A model generated the notes under the pieces. That model was not told the origin of the DNA and did no database searches. It worked only from the letters and a program-made list of their open reading frames with translations. A stretch of DNA of 19,712 nucleotides, from positions 1 through 19,712 of the forward strand of contig JAHFKE010000020.1 in assembly GCA_023245515.1 (NCBI GenBank), read 5' to 3'. The translations under genes and the position numbers were made by a program. Each line of letters starts with the position of its first letter. Position 1 is the stretch's first letter. Positions 7,418 through 13,994 of this stretch are shown here, piece by piece. The DNA is from Candidatus Levyibacteriota bacterium (GTDB taxonomy: Bacteria; Patescibacteriota; Microgenomatia; Levybacterales; UBA12049).

Positions 7418-7443
7418 ATCTCTACTTTATCACATAGAGATAT
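7416..7443. promoter_or_regulatory. Perfect 9-bp dyad around the ruvC start; candidate operator
   Basis: ATATCTCTA (7416-7424) and TAGAGATAT (7435-7443) are exact reverse complements separated by 10 bp. The loop holds the -10-like box of ruvC (TG-T-GATAAA on the minus strand), and the left arm overlaps two bases of the ATG. This could be a repressor-binding site or an RNA hairpin in a very short leader. It does not match the known LexA box types (CTGT-N8-ACAG or GAAC-N4-GTTC). Confidence 0.5.
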
Positions 7444-7448
7444 ATGAC

Positions 7449-7476
7449 TTGTTCTAAAGCTGAAAAATGCTAAAAT
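7449..7476 (+). promoter_or_regulatory. Predicted promoter of the SGNH-type hydrolase gene
   Basis: TTGTTC (7449-7454), 16 bp, TAAAAT (7471-7476) preceded by an extended -10 TG-C. The -10 box ends 8 nt before the ATG at 7485, predicting a leader of only one or two bases. Confidence 0.6.
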
Positions 7477-7484
7477 AAACAGAG

Positions 7485-8198
7485 ATGAAGCTCCAGAAGT
7501 TCCCCATGATTACCAAGATACTCTTTTGTATCATCGTGGTAGTATCGGCATTTTTCACCACCACTCCTCTAGCTAAGGCTGCGCCAAGCGACAATGCGCT
7601 GACGGTTATTGGTGATTCTATATCACTTAGATCGCAAGCTGATATTAAAACAGCTCTTCCTAATGCTTCTGTTGATGGTGTGGTCGGGAGACAGTGGTCA
7701 GCTGGTGTTCCTATCCTCCAACAAGTAAAGAACTCAGGACAGCTCAAGCCAACAATTGCATTTTTACTGGGAACCAACGGCCCAATTACACAAGCAGATA
7801 TACAAAGCGTGCTGAGTATTACTTCCGGCTCGCAGATTATTTTCATGACTCAGTTTGGGGCGCGATCATGGATAAACGCAAATAATCAACTCATAAATGC
7901 GGCTGCAAAGACGAATTCATCAATCAAGATCCTTGACTGGGGAGGCGCCGCAACAGCAGATCCTACTCTCGTAGGCCCGGATGGCATTCACCCAACTACT
8001 GCAGGAACCAAAAAATTTGCTGAACTTCTTGCGGCAGCTACTAACTCCTCCAATTCTCAACCCTCAACTACCCCCGCACAGCAATCAGCAAGAAATACTC
8101 CCAATAATAGAGCAGAAAAGGATTATTATCCTGAGGCAAATCTTTTGATATTTATTATCCCTCTGGGAATTCTTTTTCTCACAATCTTTTTTTCCTAA
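7485..8198 (+). CDS. Membrane-anchored SGNH/GDSL-type hydrolase-like protein
   Basis: A 237-residue exported protein. Residues 1-32 are a signal peptide or N-terminal anchor (MKLQKF..., hydrophobic 11-24, possible cleavage at AKA). The SGNH blocks are visible: VIGDSIS (41-47, nucleophile S45), LLGTNGP (94-100, with the block-III Gly and Asn) and DGIHPTTAGTKKFAELL (166-182, D166 and H169). This arrangement resembles the extracellular SGNH domain of OatA-like peptidoglycan or polysaccharide acyl-esterases/acetyltransferases. A Ser/Thr/Asn/Gln/Pro-rich linker (186-212) precedes a C-terminal membrane helix (219-236), so the enzyme domain would be held at the outer face. Function as de-acylase or transferase on cell-wall glycan is inferred from the family. 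The gene is divergent from ruvC and followed after 95 bp by rplY. Confidence 0.82.
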   Translation: MKLQKFPMITKILFCIIVVVSAFFTTTPLAKAAPSDNALTVIGDSISLRSQADIKTALPNASVDGVVGRQWSAGVPILQQVKNSGQLKPTIAFLLGTNGPITQADIQSVLSITSGSQIIFMTQFGARSWINANNQLINAAAKTNSSIKILDWGGAATADPTLVGPDGIHPTTAGTKKFAELLAAATNSSNSQPSTTPAQQSARNTPNNRAEKDYYPEANLLIFIIPLGILFLTIFFS

Positions 8199-8257
8199 TA
8201 AATCCGGTGGGGGGTCAATCCAACATAGAGTCTTGCGCCTAGCTCCCAAACAGCCCC

Positions 8258-8286
8258 TTGTATTATAAAACGGGTTTGTATAGAAT
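8258..8286 (+). promoter_or_regulatory. Predicted promoter of rplY (leaderless geometry)
   Basis: TTGTAT (8258-8263), 17 bp, TAGAAT (8281-8286), 7 nt before the ATG at 8294. This argues against the upstream in-frame TTG at 8258, which is part of the -35 box, as the start. The rest of 8199-8257 holds nothing I can identify. Confidence 0.6.
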
Positions 8287-8293
8287 TAAGTCT

Positions 8294-8980
8294 ATGAAAC
8301 ATCCGTTATTGGTGGCTGAGCTACGCTCTGTACTTGGCAGAAAAATCAAAAAACTGCGACGCGAAGGCTTGCTTCCTGCCAATGTCTACGGGAAGCATCT
8401 CAACTCTACCTCCCTTCAGCTCAGCGTAGCTGAATTTGAAGAAGTGCACAAGCAGGTCGGAGAAACAGGCATCGTTGATCTGAAAGTAGGAGACGACGTT
8501 AAGCCTGTTCTGATCAAAAGCCTCCAATACGATTGGAAGTCGCATATGCCTCTTCACGTTGATTTCTATCAGGTTAACTTGCGCGAAAAAATTAAGGCAA
8601 TGATCCCCGTTCTAGTTATAGGCGAACCTACGGCTGTTAGCGAGAAGCTTGGAATTCTTCTGCAGACACTCTACGAGGTTGAGGTTGAGGCGCTACCCGA
8701 CAATCTTCCTGAAGGATTTGAGGTTAATGTCGAAACATTGGCTGCTGTTGATGACCATGTAGCAGTCGGCAGCCTCAAGGCTCCTGAAGGAGTAGAAATC
8801 CTCACTGATGCAAGCCAGGTTATAGCAAAGATTGGAGAACTTGCAGCAGAAGAAGTTGAACCAGAACCCGAAGTAGAAGAAGGAGCTGAAGGTGAGGCTG
8901 CAGCAGAAGGCGAAGAAGGAGAAGCTAAAGAAGAAAGCACTGATGAAGAAAAGGTAGAAGAAGCTGCTAAAGAAGAGTAG
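8294..8980 (+). CDS. rplY: Large ribosomal subunit protein bL25, long (CTC/TL5) form
   Basis: A 228-residue protein that binds 5S rRNA in the large subunit. Residues 1-95 are the bL25 beta-barrel domain: LRREGLLPANVYGK (21-34) is the family signature, and HMPLHVDFYQVN (84-95) is its characteristic end. Residues 96-182 form the second, TL5/CTC-type domain (IPVLVIGEP, LPDNLPEGFEVNVETL). From about 184 onward a 45-residue tail is almost entirely Glu/Ala/Gly with a few Lys, a very acidic low-complexity end. The ATG at 8294 is chosen over the TTG at 8258 because MKHPLLVAELR is the natural start of the domain and the upstream bases form the promoter. It converges with the TM-TPR gene across a 117-bp AT-rich inverted repeat. 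Confidence 0.95.
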   Translation: MKHPLLVAELRSVLGRKIKKLRREGLLPANVYGKHLNSTSLQLSVAEFEEVHKQVGETGIVDLKVGDDVKPVLIKSLQYDWKSHMPLHVDFYQVNLREKIKAMIPVLVIGEPTAVSEKLGILLQTLYEVEVEALPDNLPEGFEVNVETLAAVDDHVAVGSLKAPEGVEILTDASQVIAKIGELAAEEVEPEPEVEEGAEGEAAAEGEEGEAKEESTDEEKVEEAAKEE

Positions 8981-8987
8981 TCCCCCA

Positions 8988-9097
8988 AATTTTCAATTTT
9001 TAATTCTCAATTTTCATTGAATGCTCCAGTTGTTCAATCTCCAAAATACAAAATTGAGTCATTACAATTTGATTGAAAATTGCAAATTGGAAATTAA
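8988..9097. repeat. AT-rich imperfect inverted repeat between convergent genes ((CA)AATTG family)
   Basis: The left part (8988-9022, with CAATTTTTAATTCTCAATTT) and the right part (9063-9097, with TTGAAAATTGCAAATTGGAA) are imperfect reverse complements around a central unique stretch. The element lies between the stops of rplY (+) and the TM-TPR gene (-), so it may act as a two-way terminator. Similar AATTG/CCAATT-rich stretches occur at 5726-5757, 15331-15355 and 18214-18277. Confidence 0.6.
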
Positions 9098-9523
9098 TTA
9101 CAACCCCACCCTAGCTCCCAGCACTTTTGCCCCGTCAAAGTTAGGGTCAGCTTCAAGCGCCTTCCGAAGATACTCTTTTGACTGATTGATGTTGCCCAAC
9201 TTATATTCAAGCGTAGCTATTCTATAGTAAATATCCCTATGTCCGGCATAACTTTCGGAAATATGCTTCCAATACGTAGCCTCTACTGCTACCTGCTCAC
9301 GCTCTTTCACAGTTTTCTTGGCAATTTCTATATTCTGTAGCAAAATATTGGCCTCAAGCACTATGGCAATGAGGAGAATTCCCGAAAAGAAGCTGGCAAC
9401 CGAAACCTTGTAAACATGCACAGTCTTAGCAGAGTAAATATCTTCGGTAATAAATCGGTAAATGTTCGGGAATTGTGATGTTTTGGGCAGTGATTGACTC
9501 ATGCGCTTTTTGCGTTTAGACAT
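9098..9523 (-). CDS. Single-pass membrane protein with C-terminal TPR motif
   Basis: A 141-residue protein. The N-terminal 38 residues are basic and predicted cytoplasmic (MSKRKKR...). A membrane helix spans about 39-61 (VYKVSVASFFSGILLIAIVLEA). Residues 66-95 look helical, and residues about 97-130 (DIYYRIATLEYKLGNINQSKEYLRKALEADPNF) match a tetratricopeptide repeat with the usual Y/A/L/G/N/Y/A/P pattern. TPR repeats hold partner proteins; the partner is unknown. A TATAAT box (9536-9541) lies 12 nt before the ATG, suggesting a very short leader. It lies downstream of the palindromic repeat that follows valS on the same strand. Confidence 0.8.
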   Translation of the reverse strand: MSKRKKRMSQSLPKTSQFPNIYRFITEDIYSAKTVHVYKVSVASFFSGILLIAIVLEANILLQNIEIAKKTVKEREQVAVEATYWKHISESYAGHRDIYYRIATLEYKLGNINQSKEYLRKALEADPNFDGAKVLGARVGL

Positions 9524-9535
9524 AGTTTACCATAG

Positions 9536-9541
9536 ATTATA
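9536..9541 (-). promoter_or_regulatory. Predicted -10 box of the TM-TPR gene
   Basis: Perfect TATAAT on the minus strand, 12 nt before the ATG at 9521-9523. No convincing -35 box is visible at 16-18 bp. No Shine-Dalgarno site. Confidence 0.45.
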
Positions 9542-9563
9542 AATCAACATTTTATGTCTTAGC

Positions 9564-9709
9564 GTCATTCTGGCAGAGCTCAGCTCAGCTGATGCCGTGC
9601 CAAGTCAAACTTGGTTAGTCGCGTTTGACGCGATCCAGAATCTCTCCTAAAAGCACCGCTTTGTTAGAGATCCTGGATGCTCCGCCAATTGGCGGATTAC
9701 CAGGATGAC
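9564..9709. repeat. 146-bp highly palindromic intergenic repeat element (REP/MITE-like)
   Basis: The ends GTCATTCTGG (9564-9573) and CCAGGATGAC (9700-9709) form terminal inverted repeats with one mismatch. Inside are CCAAGTCAAACTTGG (9600-9614), TCGCGTTTGACGCGA (9619-9633), CCAGAATCTCT (9635-9645) against AGAGATCCTGG (9666-9676), and a perfect 16-bp palindrome TCCGCCAATTGGCGGA (9681-9696). ATCCTGG (9670-9676) can alternatively pair with CCAGGAT (9700-9706) around that palindrome. It ends 4 bp from the valS stop. There is no ORF, so it would be a non-autonomous dispersed element; it may also shape the valS 3' end. Confidence 0.75.
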
Positions 9710-9713
9710 GAAC

Positions 9714-11990
9714 CTAGGCGGGCCATTCCTCAATCATGATTGATTCGCCATGATCAGGCATCTGTTGATAAATAGCCTCCGTCACAAAAGGCATAAACGG
9801 ATGGAGGAGTTTTAAAGAGGTCATATACACATGTGTCAGAACTGAAAGCGCAACATCTTTGTCCTCTCTCACCTTTACGTGCTCAATATAGCTATCCGCC
9901 ACTTCATGCCACATGAACTGATAAATAAATTCTCCTGCATCAGCAAATCTAAATTTATTTAAGAATCCCTCTACCCCCTCTATTTGCTTATTAAGACCAT
10001 TAAGTATCTTTTTGTCCTCGTCGTTAAGACTCTTTTTATCAAGATCTTCAAACCTAGGGATCTCTTTATCCCATTGCTCCCGCATCATCAGAAGAAATCT
10101 TCCCATGTTCCAAATCTTATTAGAAAAATGCTTATATGCAATGACTCTGTCTTTTGGAAAGTTGAAGTCTTTGCCATTTGCCGTACCTGCAATAAGACCC
10201 ATACGCAGAGCGTCAACACCATACTGTTCAACATATTCTTCAGGATTAATCACGTTACCCAAACTCTTACTCATTTTTCGCCCATCCAAGGCTCTCACCA
10301 TGCCATGGAGATAAACGTCCTTAAATGGTGGCTCTCCCGTCAGATAGTAGCCAAACATCATCATGCGAGAAACCCAAAGCCGAATAATCTCCCATCCTGT
10401 TTCCAGAACTGAAGTCGGGTAGAATTTTTTGAAATCCTCAGAATCAGGATAGCCAAGAGTAACCAGTGGCCACTGTCCTGAAGAAAACCATGTGTCAAAG
10501 GTGTCTGTTTCCCGAATCCACTGACCTTCTACGGGCACGTTTTCCCCAATATAAATCTGTGGTTGATTATGCTCTTCATAAAAAGGAACCAAAACTCTCT
10601 GAATACCGGCCTTAATCTCTTCTAAGCTAAAGTTATTATCATAATGCTGCGCAATACTACCCTGATGCTGCTGACCATTCTTATCAATAAACAACGTCCA
10701 CAGTCTCACCTCATGTCCATCCACCCTATGCCAAACTGGTATTCGTATTCCCCACACATTTTGTCTCGAAATCGGCCAATCGCGCATTTCCTCCATCCAA
10801 CGAACATACTTTATCTCCTGCCACTTAGGAAAAATCTTTACGTCTCCCTTTTTAACAGCATCTAGCGCTGGCTTTTTTAATGATTTTTTCGGAGCATCAA
10901 CCTTAACAAACCAATTTGGCAGAATCATTGGCTCTATTTTATGACCTGCTTTACAAAGGGCTACAGAATGCATGTACTTCTCGTCCACTTTCCCTATTAG
11001 TCCTTTTTGCTCTAACTCCTCAACTGCTTTCTTGCGTGCATCATTGACACTCAGCCCCTCATATCTCCCCTTCATTTTCCCCTGTAAATCTAATACCTCG
11101 TTAATTGGCAATTTGTGTTTAAGCGCCACCTCATAATCATTCTTATCTACTGCGGGAGTAAGCTTAACAATACCCGTTCCAAACTCCGGATCAACAAACT
11201 CGTCCCCAATAATTTCCATTTCTACCCCAGTCAACGGATTGAGCACCTTTTCTCCAACCAGCTTTGCATGTTTTTTATCTTTTGGATTAACTGCCAAGTG
11301 AGTATCTTCCGCGATTGGCTCAGGTCTAACAGTGGCCACAGAAAGATACTGTTCCCCATGATCTTTGTGTACACGCTCATACTTTACATAATAAAGGGGA
11401 TCTTGACGCTCTTCATGCTTAAGCTCCACATCCGAGTATGTGGTTCCGCACTTGACACAATAGTTAACCATGTAATCACCACGATAAACTAGCCCATCAT
11501 CATACATCTTCTTAAACGTTTCATGGACCGTTTTAACGACTTGAGGATCAAGGGTAAACATATACCTATCCCAATCAACACTCGCCCCCATTTTACGCAA
11601 TTGCTGCACAATTTCCCCCTTATTGCCCTCCACGAATTCCTTTATCTTGCTGTAAAACTCCTCACGGCTATAATTGAAACGAGATTTGCCCTGCTTCTTG
11701 AGCTCTTTCTCAAAAGTGATTTGGGTTTCGGTACCAGCATGGTCTGTCCCCGGAATCCAAACCGTAGGATCTCCCTTCATGCGATGCCAACGAATAAGCA
11801 GGTCTTCGATTGCAACCATCAAAACATTTCCGGTATGCATCTTACCACTAGCATTGGGCGGAGGAAGAATGATTGAATAGGCGTCTTTGTCTCCTTTGCC
11901 AAATCGGGCCTGTGGCGTAAAATACCCCGCTTCCTCCCATTTGCTATAGAGATTTTCTTCCGCTTCTTTAAAATTGTAGGCTTTGTCCAT
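9714..11990 (-). CDS. valS: Valyl-tRNA synthetase, compact form
   Basis: A 758-residue class I synthetase that charges tRNA-Val and edits mischarged Thr. Visible: LPPPNASGKMHTGN (42-55), the HIGH-type motif with H52 and G54 but N55 in place of the second His; PGTDHAG in the catalytic core; a CP1 editing region from about residue 200 (TVRPEPIAEDTHLAVN); FDTWFSSGQWP; and KMSKSLGN (KMSKS 572-576). It ends at the anticodon-binding helical domain with TEAIYQQMP...IMIEEWP, so the C-terminal coiled-coil tRNA-binding arm of longer bacterial ValRS (E. coli about 950 residues) is missing. A CxxC pair (NYCVKCGTTYSD) suggests one Zn site. Transcribed alone from a promoter at 11998-12027, with 7 nt between -10 box and ATG. 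Identity as ValRS is strongly supported by motif context. Confidence 0.95.
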   Translation of the reverse strand: MDKAYNFKEAEENLYSKWEEAGYFTPQARFGKGDKDAYSIILPPPNASGKMHTGNVLMVAIEDLLIRWHRMKGDPTVWIPGTDHAGTETQITFEKELKKQGKSRFNYSREEFYSKIKEFVEGNKGEIVQQLRKMGASVDWDRYMFTLDPQVVKTVHETFKKMYDDGLVYRGDYMVNYCVKCGTTYSDVELKHEERQDPLYYVKYERVHKDHGEQYLSVATVRPEPIAEDTHLAVNPKDKKHAKLVGEKVLNPLTGVEMEIIGDEFVDPEFGTGIVKLTPAVDKNDYEVALKHKLPINEVLDLQGKMKGRYEGLSVNDARKKAVEELEQKGLIGKVDEKYMHSVALCKAGHKIEPMILPNWFVKVDAPKKSLKKPALDAVKKGDVKIFPKWQEIKYVRWMEEMRDWPISRQNVWGIRIPVWHRVDGHEVRLWTLFIDKNGQQHQGSIAQHYDNNFSLEEIKAGIQRVLVPFYEEHNQPQIYIGENVPVEGQWIRETDTFDTWFSSGQWPLVTLGYPDSEDFKKFYPTSVLETGWEIIRLWVSRMMMFGYYLTGEPPFKDVYLHGMVRALDGRKMSKSLGNVINPEEYVEQYGVDALRMGLIAGTANGKDFNFPKDRVIAYKHFSNKIWNMGRFLLMMREQWDKEIPRFEDLDKKSLNDEDKKILNGLNKQIEGVEGFLNKFRFADAGEFIYQFMWHEVADSYIEHVKVREDKDVALSVLTHVYMTSLKLLHPFMPFVTEAIYQQMPDHGESIMIEEWPA

Positions 11991-11997
11991 GAAGCTA

Positions 11998-12027
11998 ATT
12001 GTAGCACAGCGGGTTTTGTGGGTTCAA
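11998..12027 (-). promoter_or_regulatory. Predicted valS promoter (leaderless geometry, extended -10)
   Basis: On the minus strand TTGAAC (12022-12027), 18 bp, TG-C-TACAAT (hexamer 11998-12003), then 7 nt to the ATG. No Shine-Dalgarno site fits in that space. Confidence 0.65.
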
Positions 12028-12049
12028 CGGAGCTGAGCACATCTCACAG

Positions 12050-13993
12050 TCAAAAAGCTCCATCTGGCATTTCCATAATCTCGTTGTTGACCATCCCGGC
12101 ACTTTTGCGATCAGCCGCAAGACGCGGCAGCACTTCACGGGCAAAGAACTTGGCCGTCACCACCTTACCCTCATAAAATGCCTTATCTTCTCCCTCGGCC
12201 CCGGCATCAAGCTTCTTCTGAGCCACTTCTGCCTGACGCAGGAGCAACCAGCCTACCATCAAGTCACCAAATGCCATAAGTAAACGCTCGGTATTTTGTC
12301 CGACTTTATAAATATCCTTTTCTTTTCCTTCCTCCAGCGATCCTGATAACTCTTTAACCATAAGATCTGTGATTGCCTGAACATCCCCTGCTCCATCGTG
12401 TAACAACTGACGTTCCTGAGCAAGCTCCCCACTCTCATCTGTAGCAAATCCTTTTACCTCTCCCATAAGCGAGGAAAAAGCATCTCCGCCTTTCATCGTA
12501 TTCCCGACAATCTTGCGGAAGAAAAAATCCTTGGCCTGGATATCGGTGGTTCCTTCATAAATCGTATCTATCTTAGAATCCCGCACGTATTGCTCCATTG
12601 GATAGTCTTTGAGAAAGCCAGATCCGCCAAAAACCTGCAGAGATCTTTTAGAAATAAGTTCATTAGCCCGCTCAGAACCAAAACCCTTAACAACCGGCAA
12701 GAGGAGATCGTTTATTCCCTCTGCTTTTTGATCCTTTCTGCCCTCTGCCCGAGCTATTTGCATATCATCCTGATAGGTTGCTGTGTAAAAGGAAAGCGCG
12801 CGCAACCCTTCAGCATAAGCCTTCTGTAACACCAGACTACGACGGACTTCGGAATGTTTACCAATCTCAACTTTTGGAGCACTTTTATCAGCCATTTGCG
12901 TCATGTCCGGCCCTTGTACTCGAGTTTGTGCATACTCAAGCGCGTTAAGATAGGCAGTTGAGAGAGTTTCGGCAGATTTTTTGCCGATCAGCCCTCTGGC
13001 ATCCTCTATGACATTAAACATATTCGCGATACCTTGCAACTCTTCTCCGACAACATACCCAACCGCAGGATGCTTTTCACCAAAGGTCAACTCACACGTC
13101 GGCGAGGCCTTTATCCCCATTTTGTGCTCTAAATTCGTGGCATACACACCATTTCGAACTTTCTGCCCATCTTTTATAAGAAAATCACCCGTTTCAGGAT
13201 CCAACAAATATTTTGGCACCATATACAACGTTAATCCTTTGGTACCCAATCCCTTACCTTCAGGAGGCCTGGCAAGCACATAGTGAACAATATTCTCTGC
13301 CACGTCATGCTCCCCCGCAGTAATAAAACGCTTCACACCTTCTATGTGGACAGCTCCCGTAGGACTGCCATCCTTATCAAGTACCGGTTTTGCTGTTGTT
13401 ATCGCCGCGCCCACATCCGATCCCGCGTCCGGCTCAGTCAGTACCATCGTCGCTGCCCATTGCTTGTTAACGATATTTTTGGCAACCTTTGCCCCAAAGC
13501 CATCTTCTCTGCCTGACTTCTTCTCTATATTCAAATGGATAGCCGCCATTGTCGGCCCAAACGCGTTAAAAAGCACAGGCGGATTGGCGCCAACAATCTC
13601 CGCGCTCATTGCCCACGTAAGACTGCGGGGAGCATTCATTCCACCAAGCTCCTCAGGAAGACCAGCCATATAAAATCCGGACTCTATGTAGTCCTCATAA
13701 GCTCTCCTGAAGCCTTCAGGGACAGTGACAGTATTATCTTTTGGATTAAACACAGAAGGATTACGGTCATCAGCGGTAAAAGATTTTGCCATACGCTTGG
13801 CAAGAGCATCATTTTCCTGCAGAAGAGTAAGCGCAGTATCGACATCAACCGCTTCATATATTCCTGTTCCGTAAACTTTATCTCGTCCGAAAACTTCAAA
13901 CAAGTTGAATTGAACGTCGCGGAGATTGCTTTTGTAGTGACCTTCTCCTTTTTCAGGCCTTTTTACTCTTTCGTTTTCAGCAAATGCTGCCAT
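12050..13993 (-). CDS. Large acyl-CoA dehydrogenase, FadE5/DmdC-like
   Basis: A 647-residue flavoprotein. Acyl-CoA dehydrogenases oxidise acyl-CoA to trans-2-enoyl-CoA using FAD. The N-terminal GHYKSNLRDVQFNLFEVFG (18-36) is characteristic of the long actinobacterial FadE5-type and DmdC-like enzymes. TEPDAGSDVG (186-195) is the substrate/FAD-binding loop, QVFGGSGF (453-460) and the catalytic base E480 in IYEGTTDIQ (478-486) are intact, and a C-terminal extra domain (about 500-640) is typical of the about 600-residue group. It starts 1 nt after the stop of the upstream regulator, so the two are co-transcribed and probably translationally coupled. No thiolase, enoyl-CoA hydratase or acyl-CoA ligase is nearby. 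The substrate cannot be deduced. Horizontal transfer from an actinobacterium is an inference from sequence resemblance. Confidence 0.93.
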   Translation of the reverse strand: MAAFAENERVKRPEKGEGHYKSNLRDVQFNLFEVFGRDKVYGTGIYEAVDVDTALTLLQENDALAKRMAKSFTADDRNPSVFNPKDNTVTVPEGFRRAYEDYIESGFYMAGLPEELGGMNAPRSLTWAMSAEIVGANPPVLFNAFGPTMAAIHLNIEKKSGREDGFGAKVAKNIVNKQWAATMVLTEPDAGSDVGAAITTAKPVLDKDGSPTGAVHIEGVKRFITAGEHDVAENIVHYVLARPPEGKGLGTKGLTLYMVPKYLLDPETGDFLIKDGQKVRNGVYATNLEHKMGIKASPTCELTFGEKHPAVGYVVGEELQGIANMFNVIEDARGLIGKKSAETLSTAYLNALEYAQTRVQGPDMTQMADKSAPKVEIGKHSEVRRSLVLQKAYAEGLRALSFYTATYQDDMQIARAEGRKDQKAEGINDLLLPVVKGFGSERANELISKRSLQVFGGSGFLKDYPMEQYVRDSKIDTIYEGTTDIQAKDFFFRKIVGNTMKGGDAFSSLMGEVKGFATDESGELAQERQLLHDGAGDVQAITDLMVKELSGSLEEGKEKDIYKVGQNTERLLMAFGDLMVGWLLLRQAEVAQKKLDAGAEGEDKAFYEGKVVTAKFFAREVLPRLAADRKSAGMVNNEIMEMPDGAF

Positions 13994-13994
13994 A

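Noticed and set aside
8258..8293. TTG start for rplY 12 codons upstream of the ATG
   Set aside because: These bases form a -35/-10 promoter, and the bL25 domain begins naturally at the ATG at 8294.
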